Assembly (NCBI RefSeq): GCF_003814745.1
Contig: NZ_RKRD01000001.1
Location: forward strand, 310,001 to 374,000
DNA length: 64,000 nucleotides
Reading direction: 5' to 3'
Origin: Hydrogenoanaerobacterium saccharovorans
GTDB lineage: Bacteria; Bacillota; Clostridia; Oscillospirales; Ruminococcaceae
Shown here piece by piece: positions 43,774-52,000 of this stretch. Positions within the stretch are counted from its first letter, which is position 1; the number at the start of each line of letters is the position of its first letter. A program made the position numbers and the translations under genes. The notes below the pieces were generated by a model. That model searched no databases and was not told the origin of the DNA. It was given only the letters and a program-made list of their open reading frames with translations.

Positions 43774-44394
43774 TTACGAAAAAAAGTAAGATATTTTATC
43801 AATTGCATTTTCTTCTGCAATAGGGACGCCGTACTCTGCTATATAAGCTGCTGTGAGTTCCCCGCGCCCTGTAGGCTGTGCATATTCACATAAAAATGCA
43901 GCAGATAGGCTGCCTTTCCCATCAAGCGGATATAAAATCAAGCGGTAATATCCCGAAAAGTAGTACAGCGCACTTTTACGTACGCGGTGGCAATACAACG
44001 AAAACAGCTTTGTACAAGCAGTAATCATCACATCACAGCTTTCAAAAGTAAAAATTAAAGGCTCTGTGATGGAAAGATGATTTTCGGTGGTTCTCGGGAA
44101 GTAGCCCTGTGCAACTGTTAAAGCAATATCAGATAACCCTATGGGGAGGATACCCTCTCCGCAAGTAAAATAGATAATGCATCCGTCACCGAGCGGATAA
44201 ATCTCGACAAAAAGCTTACCGGAGGCAGGGGCATACCCTGTTTCCAGGCGTGCACGGTCTAAAATATGGATGAGTGCCGACTTCGTATCGGCGTCATTGT
44301 AATTTATTTTTTCATATGTAAGTTGATACTGCTGTAAATCAGTACCGGTAAGCACTGCTTTCAGCTTATGTTGGTCAAGCAATTCAAAACACAT
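43774..44394 (-). CDS. Adaptor protein MecA-like
   Basis: 206 residues from the ATG at 44394. The open frame extends upstream to 44655, but that part is antisense to the Rnf-like operon and unlike the family. The start MCFELLDQHKLKAVLTGTDL and the following NYNDADTKSALIHILDRA match the N-terminal substrate-binding part of MecA. The C-terminal part has SGYYRLILYPL like the ClpC-binding domain. In Bacillus MecA delivers substrates to the ClpCP protease. The clostridial forms are poorly studied. It is divergent from the Rnf-like operon with 45 bp between starts. Confidence 0.82.
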   Translation of the reverse strand: MCFELLDQHKLKAVLTGTDLQQYQLTYEKINYNDADTKSALIHILDRARLETGYAPASGKLFVEIYPLGDGCIIYFTCGEGILPIGLSDIALTVAQGYFPRTTENHLSITEPLIFTFESCDVMITACTKLFSLYCHRVRKSALYYFSGYYRLILYPLDGKGSLSAAFLCEYAQPTGRGELTAAYIAEYGVPIAEENAIDKISYFFS

Positions 44395-44439
44395 AAATAC
44401 AGCATCCCCATTATAGAATTGGTAGGTGATTTCGAAAAG

Positions 44440-45510
44440 ATGGCAGGATTTTTTACAAGAGGTATTATTCTGGAACAGCGCAAGGAACCCGCGCTTAGCC
44501 GCGACCTGCGCAAATTCTTTAATGTAAATACAAACAACATCACCTTCGATCACACACTTTATCCGCCGCCGGATGAGTTGACCCCTGAGCAGGTGATTGA
44601 AATAGCTCGGCTCGCCAAAATTGTGGACGAGCGAGACGGTATTCCGCTGTACCAAAAATTAGCCATGGCACATGATACCGGTGTTGCAGCCGTTGTGGGT
44701 GACGCTTCGGATGATGAACCGTATATATCCAGCCAAATCAACCCCTTGCTGAAAAAACCGGAACTTACCGTAAAAGGGCTTCAGTTGGCAAAAACGGCTG
44801 TTGGTGCCCAAAATATGTTTTTTGCGGTTTACAAAAACATTACCGACCTTTCGGTAAAAATACCTAATAAAATTGAGGAAATCGAAGTGAGGCGTATTCG
44901 CGGCAGATATCCTGCCGAATACCGCATCAGTGATGAATTTCAGGAATACCGCCCCATTTTGCTGGTGGGGGTGGGGGCACTCATTCATTTGGCACGCGCA
45001 GCAATTCGCGGTAAAGTACAAACAAGCTGCTTTATTACGGTTGCGGGCAACTGCATTGCCAATCCCACGAATCTTGAAGTATCCATCGGAATGCCCATTA
45101 TGCAGGTGCTTGAGCGCTGCGGGCTTTCTTCCGAGCCGAATACCATCATTCTGGGCGGTTCAATGACCGGTATTTCATGCAAAGACCCTGACAATACCGT
45201 TGTTACCAACATTACCCGTGCAATACTTGCCTTTAACGAGGACACCAAGGAACGTAACTATAAATGCATTGGTTGTGGGCGGTGTGTGGACGTGTGCCCT
45301 GAAAACCTTACCCCTTTTTACATTAATAAATGCATTGAACATGGTAAAACAAAAGAATTGTATTTTTACGATATTGATCGTTGTATTGGCTGCGGTACCT
45401 GCTCGTATATTTGCCCTGCAAATCTTGATATTGCTGCTAATATTAAGGAGGCACGCGCCAAACTGCCGAGAAGGAAAGGAGTGAAGCACGATGCTGCTAA
45501 AAGACCATAA
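44440..45510 (+). CDS. RnfC-like protein lacking the NADH/FMN-site motif
   Basis: 356 residues from the ATG at 44440, against about 440 for usual RnfC. Two [4Fe-4S] motifs are intact near the C-terminus: CIGCGRCVDVC and CIGCGTCSYIC. The rest aligns by pattern with RnfC: LTPEQVIEIARLA, DEPYISSQINPL, VAGNCIANPTNLEVSIGMP and GGSMTG. Where RnfC has the glycine-rich loop GLGGAGFPT, this protein has VDERDGIPLY, and the AECEPYI cysteine is Asp (SDDEPYI). The NADH and FMN sites are therefore probably lost. The N-terminal GGIHP segment is also missing. The next gene overlaps it by 20 bp. Confidence 0.85.
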   Translation: MAGFFTRGIILEQRKEPALSRDLRKFFNVNTNNITFDHTLYPPPDELTPEQVIEIARLAKIVDERDGIPLYQKLAMAHDTGVAAVVGDASDDEPYISSQINPLLKKPELTVKGLQLAKTAVGAQNMFFAVYKNITDLSVKIPNKIEEIEVRRIRGRYPAEYRISDEFQEYRPILLVGVGALIHLARAAIRGKVQTSCFITVAGNCIANPTNLEVSIGMPIMQVLERCGLSSEPNTIILGGSMTGISCKDPDNTVVTNITRAILAFNEDTKERNYKCIGCGRCVDVCPENLTPFYINKCIEHGKTKELYFYDIDRCIGCGTCSYICPANLDIAANIKEARAKLPRRKGVKHDAAKRP

Positions 45511-46522
45511 TGCTCCTCACATCAAAGCACGCGAAACAAACCGTACGGTAATGGGAGATGCAATTATAGCGCTGCTGCCGCTTTACCTCATGGCATTTTA
45601 TTTTTACGGCGAACGTGCCGCCATGCTGGGTTTGGTATCGGTGGGTACCTGTGTAGCGGCAGATATTTTATGTATTTTGCTGCGTGGTCAAAAAATCAAT
45701 CTGCGCGATTTTTCTCCGGTTGTTACGGGTATGATGCTGCCGTTGCTTTTACCTGCTTCTATTCCATATCATATTGTAATTATCGGCGGTTTGTTCGCAA
45801 TAATTTTTGTAAAACAACCTTTTGGCGGTGTGGGACAAAATTTATTTAACCCTGCCGCGGGTGCATTTGCTCTTATGGCAATCAGTTGGCCCGATAAGGT
45901 GTTTTTATACCCCGAACCGCTGATGAAACTCGAAGCATTCGGTGAAATAACTTCAAAATTGGTGGAAGGCTCTGCCCATACACTGAAACTTGGCGGTGTA
46001 CCTGTTATTAACACATTGGATATGATAACGGGCAACTTTGCAGGACCAATGGGTGCTACTAATATCTTAGTGCTTACAACATGTCTGATATACCTGATTT
46101 TTCGCAAAACCGTCAGTTGGCAGGTGCCGATCTCCTTTTTGGCAACCACGGCATTGATGGCTTACTGTTTTCCGCGTATTCCAACTTCGGGGTTTTCTTC
46201 TGTTGTGCTGGAGATGCTCTCCGGTTCATTAATGTTCGGTGCGGTGTTTATGCTTACCGACCCGGTTACGGCGCCCAAGCGGGGATTATCGAAGTATTTT
46301 TACGGTATTATCTCGGCTGTGGTTACTATGCTATTCCGCCGCTACGGGGGATATGAACAGACGGTGATGTTTGCTATTTTATTGATGAACGCTTTTGCTC
46401 CGGTGATTGACAGAGTAAGCGAATTTATTCTGAGAATACTAAGGAGGATGAATTTTGAGCCGAAGAAACGCAACAAAACGCGCACAATACAAAAGCCGCA
46501 CAAAGCCCCTGCACAGGTTTAG
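45491..46522 (+). CDS. RnfD-like membrane subunit, FMN-threonine site altered
   Basis: 343 residues, about 9-10 membrane helices. RnfD/NqrB pattern: VVTGMMLPLLLPASIPYH, KQPFGGVGQNLFNPAA, a late MLTDPVTAPKRG and RRYGGYEQTVMFAILLMNAF. The FMN in RnfD is bound to the threonine of an S-x-AT-PLD type motif. The matching stretch here reads PVINTLD, with Asn at the threonine position or the threonine shifted by one. The covalent flavin site is thus doubtful. The start overlaps rnfC, and the end overlaps the next gene by 68 bp, leaving no room for the rnfG gene normally found between D and E. Confidence 0.87.
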   Translation: MLLKDHNAPHIKARETNRTVMGDAIIALLPLYLMAFYFYGERAAMLGLVSVGTCVAADILCILLRGQKINLRDFSPVVTGMMLPLLLPASIPYHIVIIGGLFAIIFVKQPFGGVGQNLFNPAAGAFALMAISWPDKVFLYPEPLMKLEAFGEITSKLVEGSAHTLKLGGVPVINTLDMITGNFAGPMGATNILVLTTCLIYLIFRKTVSWQVPISFLATTALMAYCFPRIPTSGFSSVVLEMLSGSLMFGAVFMLTDPVTAPKRGLSKYFYGIISAVVTMLFRRYGGYEQTVMFAILLMNAFAPVIDRVSEFILRILRRMNFEPKKRNKTRTIQKPHKAPAQV

Positions 46523-47156
46523 CGGCATCATAACTCGTAATCCTGTCTTAGTTGGGGGGTTGTTGCTTGCACCCGTTGTGGTTGCATCCACATCGGTAAA
46601 AACCGCGGTAGCACTCTCTGTTACCCTCGCAATCGTTACGATACCCACAATGTTCATTGCATCTTTTATAAAAAATGCAATTCCTAAGTGGCTGCGCATA
46701 CCGGTATATTCTCTTATTGCCTCGCTTCTTTTAATTCCATCGGCGCTGATTGTAAGCCCAATATCGCCAACGATATTCGATTCTATGGGCATGTACTTTT
46801 CGCTGATGGTGTTCAATTCGGTGCTGTTTTCGCGCGGTGAAAAGATAGCGGTGAAAAAATCTCATCTTGAAGTAGTGGCAGACGGGGCAATTTATTGCAT
46901 TGGTTTTGCAGTTGCAATATTGCTGATTTCTGCTGTAAGAGAACTGCTGTATGCAAACACTTTATGGGGCTTGCCTGTACCGTTGCCATTTAAAATTTCT
47001 GCTGCAGTGTTGCCTTTTGCAGGCTTTATGCTGGTAGGCATGTTCTCTGCAATTTGCAGCTTTTTGCGGGAGTTTATTCGCAAACTGGTTGAAAAACACC
47101 GCATGCGTGCAAAACAATCGGCTATGGCGCTGGTAGGCGAGGAGGTAACGCGATGA
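46455..47156 (+). CDS. RnfE-like membrane subunit without cluster cysteines
   Basis: 233 residues from a TTG at 46455 with AAGGAGG 8 bp upstream. Six membrane helices in the RnfE/NqrD pattern: NPVLVGGLLLAPVVV, LRIPVYSLIAS, SRGEKIAVKKSHLEV and LISAVRELLY. In RnfE two cysteines, in GLCP and in VTNC, bind half of the intramembrane [2Fe-2S] cluster. Here these positions read LLAP and VFNS, so both cysteines are gone. The N-terminus carries an extra basic stretch (KRAQYKSRTK). It overlaps its neighbours on both sides. Confidence 0.87.
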   Translation: MSRRNATKRAQYKSRTKPLHRFSGIITRNPVLVGGLLLAPVVVASTSVKTAVALSVTLAIVTIPTMFIASFIKNAIPKWLRIPVYSLIASLLLIPSALIVSPISPTIFDSMGMYFSLMVFNSVLFSRGEKIAVKKSHLEVVADGAIYCIGFAVAILLISAVRELLYANTLWGLPVPLPFKISAAVLPFAGFMLVGMFSAICSFLREFIRKLVEKHRMRAKQSAMALVGEEVTR

Positions 47157-47746
47157 GATTTCTTGCTGAATTTACAACGCTTGCAATGACAGCTATATTT
47201 CTCGAAAATGTAGTGTTCTCACGTGCTTTGGGCACAAGCCGTATGCTGAACAACTTAAAGGTTGGTAAAAATCTTATCGGTTTTGGTGTTTTGCTTAGCA
47301 TCATGACAACACTTTCTTCTATAGCAACGTATTTTATCAATGCCTTTTTTAAAGAAAAAGAGCTGAAATTTTATTATCGTCCGTTTTTCTTTGTTTTGGT
47401 TATTACTATAATCTATGTTTGTGTTTACCTTGCAATGAAGAAATTTTCTCCCGTTTTGTATAAAAAATACGGTGAGTTGCTGACTTTTTCAACTTTTAAC
47501 TGCGCATTGCTCGGCTCAGTATTCTTATCGGCAGATCAGAACTTTAACTTAACAAAAACTTTAGGATTTGGTTTTGGTTCCGGTATCGGTTTTACCATTG
47601 CAACATTGATGGTATACGAAGGCAAACGCCGATTGGTACTCAGTGATATTCCCAAATCGTTTCGCGGCTTCCCTATAACTTTGATGTATCTTGGAATGGT
47701 GGCTCTTGCTATGTATGGCCTTGTTGGGCACCAGCTACCGTTCTAA
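47153..47746 (+). CDS. RnfA-like membrane subunit, one of two cluster cysteines kept
   Basis: 197 residues, six membrane helices. Matches RnfA/NqrE closely in the second half (FNCALLGSVFLSADQNFN, GFGFGSGIGFTIATLM, DIPKSFRGFPI). The first cluster motif, GLCPFMG in RnfA, reads GTSRMLN, so that cysteine is lost; the second, in TNCAVLG, is kept as FNCALLG. The usual next gene, rnfB, which carries the ferredoxin-side clusters, is absent: the gene after this is unrelated. ATGA overlap with the previous gene. Confidence 0.88.
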   Translation: MRFLAEFTTLAMTAIFLENVVFSRALGTSRMLNNLKVGKNLIGFGVLLSIMTTLSSIATYFINAFFKEKELKFYYRPFFFVLVITIIYVCVYLAMKKFSPVLYKKYGELLTFSTFNCALLGSVFLSADQNFNLTKTLGFGFGSGIGFTIATLMVYEGKRRLVLSDIPKSFRGFPITLMYLGMVALAMYGLVGHQLPF

Positions 47747-47805
47747 AAAAGGACAACCCTGCATAAGCTACTACAGTAAAGTAAAACTAACAGGCGGTGG
47801 AAATA

Positions 47806-49041
47806 TTGTCAAAGGGCTTTAAGATTAAACGGTACAACAGCAGAATATACCAAAAAAACCGCAGCAAATCGTATTCACCGTTAGCCGTAGCGGGTACGAT
47901 TGCGCTGCTTGCGGGGCTGTTTGTAGTAGGTTGGTTTGTTTACCCGCCTATCTATGACCTTCTTACAGGGCAACCTGCCGTTTCTCAATCATCAAGTTCT
48001 CAGCCGCAGCCATCCTCTCAGCCCGAAGAAGTGCCTTCTGGATCAAAACCAGAAGAGCAAACCCCGGCGGTAAATTCTGCTTTAAAGGCAGTGTATGCGC
48101 CGTTCGCGCTGGTGAAAGATTCTGCCAAACTGGAGGCAATGCTGCAGCAGGCATCAGCGGCTGGATATAATGCGCTGCTTTTTGATGTGAAGGACGATAC
48201 CGGTAAGGTGCTTTATAACACAGAAAACGCTACAGCACAAGATTCCGCCGCAGTTACACAAAATCCCATCGATTTAAAAGCACTTACCGAAACACTTAAA
48301 AAACACAAAATACAGCCTGTTGCAAGGCTGCATACTTTTAAAGACCACATTATGCCCAAGAAAAATACAGAAGCTGCTGTACATTATCAAGGGCAGGAGA
48401 TGTTGTGGCTTGATAATTTCGCAGACAAAGGCGGTAAACCATGGCTCAACCCTTACAGCACCCAAGCGCAGAATTATAATATTGAACTGGCAAAAGAATG
48501 CGTTGATGCGGGTGTTGCGATGGTGATTGCAGACGGTGTACAGTTCCCCAATGCAACCGGGATGAACCTTGCCACTTTCGGCGATACACAGGGGAAAACA
48601 TGGGACCAGGCATTAAATGATTTTGTCGCAAAAATGGATGATGCTGTTACCTCGAAAGGTGCCCGTTTTGCGGTTGCTGCTCCTGTCAGCGCTGTGATGG
48701 AGAGCGAAGGTCCCAAACACTTGGGTAAACCATATGCATACGAAAGTACTATAGCAGTCAATTCTATGCCCTCGGTATGGGGTGCAGGCAATCAGGCTGC
48801 AGGGATTACCAATCCCGTTCAAAACCCATACGATACTGTACTTAATTCATTGCGCACGGCACAAAGCAAAACAAAACAAAAGCTGTTGCCTTTTGTACAA
48901 GCTTATACAGATAAAAAAATTCCAGAAAAAAACAACAAAGAGTATACAAAAGATGACATTGCAGCGCAATTAAAAGCGTTGGATGAACTCAAAATTGACG
49001 GTCATATTCTCTACAATCCTGAGGGCAGCTATATGTTCTAA
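47806..49041 (+). CDS. Putative glycoside hydrolase, membrane-anchored (DUF4015-like)
   Basis: 411 residues from a TTG at 47806 behind GGCGGTGG; a GTG 9 bp earlier is possible. Basic N-terminus, one membrane helix (about 28-48), a Ser/Gln/Pro linker (about 60-95), then a barrel-like domain: VYAPFALVKDSAKLEAML, ALLFDVKDDTGKVLY, PVARLHTFKDH, WLNPYSTQAQNYN and VIADGVQFPN. This is the pattern of DUF4015-type barrels thought to act on glycans; activity is unproven. It faces outward. It starts 60 bp after the Rnf-like operon and may share its transcript. A terminator follows. Confidence 0.8.
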   Translation: MSKGFKIKRYNSRIYQKNRSKSYSPLAVAGTIALLAGLFVVGWFVYPPIYDLLTGQPAVSQSSSSQPQPSSQPEEVPSGSKPEEQTPAVNSALKAVYAPFALVKDSAKLEAMLQQASAAGYNALLFDVKDDTGKVLYNTENATAQDSAAVTQNPIDLKALTETLKKHKIQPVARLHTFKDHIMPKKNTEAAVHYQGQEMLWLDNFADKGGKPWLNPYSTQAQNYNIELAKECVDAGVAMVIADGVQFPNATGMNLATFGDTQGKTWDQALNDFVAKMDDAVTSKGARFAVAAPVSAVMESEGPKHLGKPYAYESTIAVNSMPSVWGAGNQAAGITNPVQNPYDTVLNSLRTAQSKTKQKLLPFVQAYTDKKIPEKNNKEYTKDDIAAQLKALDELKIDGHILYNPEGSYMF

Positions 49042-49050
49042 TAATAAAGC

Positions 49051-49081
49051 AGGGGCGGATTAAAATCCGCCCCCTCTTTTG
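49051..49081 (+). terminator. Terminator of the glycosidase-like gene
   Basis: GGGGCGGAT pairs with ATCCGCCCC around TAAA, then CTCTTTT. Confidence 0.85.
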
Positions 49082-49102
49082 TGACAACTGGAGGTATCTT
49101 TG

Positions 49103-49999
49103 ATGAAAACTGGATTGGTTTTAGAAGGGGGCGGCTTGCGTGGCATTTATACGGCAGGGGTACTCGATACAATGCTCGAACTCGGTATCCAATTTGAGTA
49201 TGTGGTTGGGGTATCTGCAGGTGCGTGCAACGCAACTTCTTACATCAGCAAACAGGCGGGCAGGGCAGGCAGAGTTATTTTGCAAAACTTTATGAACCCG
49301 CGGTATCTCGGTTACCGTAATCTGCTGCTGCACGGCTCTATATTCGGTATGGATTTTGTGTTTAATCAAATCCCAAATAAGTTCGATCCATTCGATTTTG
49401 ATGCTTTTGAGAGCAGTACAGTTGATTTTGAAGTTGGTGCTACCAATATTGAGACGGGAAAAACCGAATATTTCAGTAAAGAGGTTGTTAGCCGCGAGCA
49501 TTTTGCCGTAGTCCGCGCATCCAGCTCGATTCCGTTGGTAGCAAAAATCGTTACCATAAACGGTAAAAAATATCTCGACGGCGCAATTGGCGATTCCATT
49601 CCAATTAAGCATGCTATGGAAAAAGGGTATGAGAAAAATGTGATTATTCTTACTCAGCCGCGCGGTTTTATTAAAAAGCCGGCAGGATACACAGGCTTAC
49701 GAAAGCTATATTACAGGCGATACCCAAAGTTTATAGAGGCGATGGAAAACCGCCACAACTTGTACAACGATACCCTCCGCTTTATAGAGCAGCTAGAAAA
49801 AGAGGAAAGAGTTTTGGTGTTGGCCCCGCAAAAGCCGATTCCTTTTGCAAGTTTCGAAAAAAACGTTCAAGGGATGCAAAAGCTCTATCAAAACGGCATT
49901 CAGGATGCCCACGATAACGCAGACAAAATCCGCAATTTTATGGGTGTACCCTGTGCAGAACACATAAAACAGCCTTCCTCAGATTGTTTGAAAGGATAA
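49103..49999 (+). CDS. Patatin-like phospholipase
   Basis: 298 residues from the ATG at 49103, with GGAGG upstream. The serine/aspartate dyad is clear: the oxyanion loop GGGLRGIYTAGVL, nucleophile in GVSAG, and DGAIGDS with the catalytic aspartate. A C-terminal extension (about 190-298) is found in the YjjU branch. Expected to hydrolyse acyl esters of membrane lipids inside the cell; no signal peptide. It is followed after 5 bp by the FkbM gene. Confidence 0.92.
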   Translation: MKTGLVLEGGGLRGIYTAGVLDTMLELGIQFEYVVGVSAGACNATSYISKQAGRAGRVILQNFMNPRYLGYRNLLLHGSIFGMDFVFNQIPNKFDPFDFDAFESSTVDFEVGATNIETGKTEYFSKEVVSREHFAVVRASSSIPLVAKIVTINGKKYLDGAIGDSIPIKHAMEKGYEKNVIILTQPRGFIKKPAGYTGLRKLYYRRYPKFIEAMENRHNLYNDTLRFIEQLEKEERVLVLAPQKPIPFASFEKNVQGMQKLYQNGIQDAHDNADKIRNFMGVPCAEHIKQPSSDCLKG

Positions 50000-50004
50000 A
50001 AAAC

Positions 50005-51081
50005 ATGCAAGATTTGAAAACCCTGCTTACCGAGAACGAAAGCGTGTGGGACAGGATGCGTACTTGCGGCAAACCTATCGTTTTGTACGGCATGGGGGAC
50101 GGGGCTCAAAAAATATTGGACGTGTGCAAACAAAAACATATTAAAATTGCAGATATTTTTGCAAGCGACGAATTTGTACGCGGACATTCTTTTGCGGGTT
50201 ATAAAATACTGAAATACAGTGAAGTGTGTGCGAAATACAAAGACTTTATGGTTGCCGTTTCGTTTGCTACGCAATTAAACGATGTGCTGGACAGAATTTA
50301 TAAAATTGACAGCCAGTACGAAACCGTTGCACCCGATGTACCGGTTATTGTAGATGGTACCTTATTTGATATGGATTATCTGCATCAGCATTGGAATGAG
50401 ATAGAACAGGTTTATTCTTTGCTTGCCGATGACCAGTCTAAAAAAGTTTATGCAAATATTTTAAACTATAAAATCAGCGGTAAGCTGTGTTATTTAAAAG
50501 AGTGCGAGACAAGTGTATTCGAAGCATATCAATTGCTAAACCTAGGCTTAAATGAAGATTATGTTGATTTGGGCGCATACCGAGGCGACACGATAGAGGA
50601 GTTTTTAACCCATACCAAAAGAACATACCAAAGCATAACCGCTTTTGAACCCGATAAAAAAACTTATTCCAAACTGGTAGATAAAGTTAAGGCATTGAAC
50701 CTTGTAAATGTACAGTGCCATAATTTAGGAGCTTGGAGTTGCCAAACAGAGCTGCGTTTTGCAGGGAAAGCAGGGCGTAATTCGGCATTGTCACAAAACG
50801 GAAACCGTGTGGTGCCCGTAGCTTCGGTGGACCATATTTTAAGCGGCAATCGCGCAAGTTATATCAAAATGGATGTGGAAGGCGCAGAATGCGAGGCGTT
50901 AAAAGGGTGTGAGAACACAATAAAAAGACATCAACCCAAGCTATGTATTTCAGTTTATCACCGCAACGAAGACATTTTTTCACTGCCTCTGCAGGTTCAC
51001 AAACTAAACCCATTGTATCAGCTCTATCTTCGCCATTTCTCGTATATACCGGCATGGGATACTAATTTGTATTGTATCTAA
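50005..51081 (+). CDS. FkbM-family methyltransferase with N-terminal nucleotide-binding-like domain
   Basis: 358 residues from the ATG at 50005 with GAAAGGA upstream; an in-frame ATG 21 bp earlier overlaps the patatin gene. The N-terminal part (about 20-100) starts KPIVLYGMGDGAQKILD, a Rossmann-like glycine motif seen in sugar-modifying enzymes. The C-terminal part (about 180-330) is the FkbM SAM-binding fold: YVDLGAYRGDTIEEF, TAFEPDKKTY and IKMDVEGAECEALKGC. FkbM enzymes O-methylate sugars or natural products. The substrate is unknown. The pairing with patatin may be chance. Confidence 0.85.
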   Translation: MQDLKTLLTENESVWDRMRTCGKPIVLYGMGDGAQKILDVCKQKHIKIADIFASDEFVRGHSFAGYKILKYSEVCAKYKDFMVAVSFATQLNDVLDRIYKIDSQYETVAPDVPVIVDGTLFDMDYLHQHWNEIEQVYSLLADDQSKKVYANILNYKISGKLCYLKECETSVFEAYQLLNLGLNEDYVDLGAYRGDTIEEFLTHTKRTYQSITAFEPDKKTYSKLVDKVKALNLVNVQCHNLGAWSCQTELRFAGKAGRNSALSQNGNRVVPVASVDHILSGNRASYIKMDVEGAECEALKGCENTIKRHQPKLCISVYHRNEDIFSLPLQVHKLNPLYQLYLRHFSYIPAWDTNLYCI

Positions 51082-51093
51082 TAATACAAAAAT

Positions 51094-51130
51094 AAAGAAC
51101 GGACGAGCTTGCTGGCTTGTCCGTTCTTTT
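51094..51130. terminator. Bidirectional terminator between FkbM gene and trxA
   Basis: AAAGAACGGAC pairs with GTCCGTTCTTT in a longer stem. It lies between convergent genes. Confidence 0.85.
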
Positions 51131-51138
51131 CGCAATAT

Positions 51139-51462
51139 TTATGCTTTTGCTTTTTCAACAAGGTCTATAAAACGCTGTTTGGGTAAAAAACCAACTAAGC
51201 GGTCGACTTCTTCGCCATCTTTAAATAAAATCACGGTTGGGATAGTCATAACGTTAAAACGTGCAGCAATGTTGCTTTGCTCGTCAATATTAACCTTGCC
51301 TACCAGCACGCTCCCATCCAGTTCATCGGCAAGTTCGTCGATGGTTGGGCCTAGCATTCTGCACGGACCGCACCATTCTGCCCAAAAATCCACAAGAGCT
51401 ATGCCGTTTCCGCCAATAACCTCTTGCTCAAAAGTTTCTTCATTAAAATGTTCGGTTGCCAT
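51139..51462 (-). CDS. trxA: Thioredoxin
   Basis: 107 residues. Active site WCGPC in FWAEWCGPCRMLGPTI, cis-proline in MTIPTVILF. Reduces protein disulfides. AGGAGG is upstream. No thioredoxin reductase gene adjoins it. Confidence 0.96.
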   Translation of the reverse strand: MATEHFNEETFEQEVIGGNGIALVDFWAEWCGPCRMLGPTIDELADELDGSVLVGKVNIDEQSNIAARFNVMTIPTVILFKDGEEVDRLVGFLPKQRFIDLVEKAKA

Positions 51463-51635
51463 TCTATATTACCTCCTATTATCGGCAATTGCCGCGAATT
51501 GTTGTTAGTATACCTCTTTAGTTACTATTTTATCAGCAACAGTCGTACTTTACAAGATAATGTAGATAAAACAGAAAAAATTAAAAGATTATTCAAAGTT
51601 TTTACCCGAAAAATAATTTTTCAACAGTTAAGGGA

Positions 51636-51664
51636 TTGACAAAATAATTGGCGCAGGGTATAAT
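51636..51664 (+). promoter_or_regulatory. Consensus sigma-A promoter of the tRNA pair
   Basis: TTGACA, 17-bp spacer, TATAAT: a perfect consensus, 33 bp before the tRNA-Gln 5' end. Confidence 0.85.
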
Positions 51665-51697
51665 AATAAAGCTGTTTAATACACAGCTTACACATAT

Positions 51698-51771
51698 TGC
51701 CCGATTGTGTAAAGGTAGCACGACAGACTCTGACTCTGTTTGTCTGGGTTCGAATCCTAGTCGGGCAACCA
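51698..51771 (+). tRNA. tRNA-Gln (anticodon CTG)
   Basis: Acceptor stem TGCCCGA/TCGGGCA, anticodon stem ACAGA/TCTGT enclosing CTCTGAC with anticodon CTG, T-arm with TTCGAAT, discriminator A and an encoded CCA end. CTG reads the CAG codon. Confidence 0.93.
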
Positions 51772-51810
51772 AAACTGCTTCTTCCACTAAGGGCGGAGCA
51801 GTTTTCTTTT
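51771..51810 (+). terminator. Terminator-like hairpin between the two tRNAs
   Basis: AAAACTGCT pairs with AGCAGTTTT across a 17-base loop, then CTTTT. It may end part of the transcripts after tRNA-Gln. Confidence 0.6.
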
Positions 51811-51811
51811 A

Positions 51812-51887
51812 CGGGGTATAGCGCAGATGGTAGCGTGCTTGGTTCGGGACCAAGAGGCCGTGGGTTCAAATCCCGCTACTCCGACCA
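51812..51887 (+). tRNA. tRNA-Pro (anticodon CGG)
   Basis: Acceptor stem CGGGGTA/TACTCCG with one G-T pair, anticodon stem CTTGG/CCAAG enclosing TTCGGGA with anticodon CGG, T-loop TTCAAAT, discriminator A and encoded CCA. It reads the CCG codon. Confidence 0.93.
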
Positions 51888-51889
51888 TG

Positions 51890-51932
51890 AAAAAGTCATG
51901 TATGAGGTTTGAACTCATACATGACTTTTTGT
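51890..51932 (+). terminator. Terminator of the tRNA transcript
   Basis: AAAAGTCATGTATGAG pairs exactly (16 bp) with CTCATACATGACTTTT around GTTTGAA, then T residues. Confidence 0.88.
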
Positions 51933-52000
51933 TTTATCCGTGATATGATGAAGTAAAAATTATTTATATTTTACATATAAAAGAATGGTGGATTATAAGA

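Noticed and set aside
44395..44655. Upstream extension of the MecA-like reading frame over the rnfC start region
   Set aside because: The extension is antisense to RnfC-like coding sequence, is unlike the family, and a better start lies at 44394.
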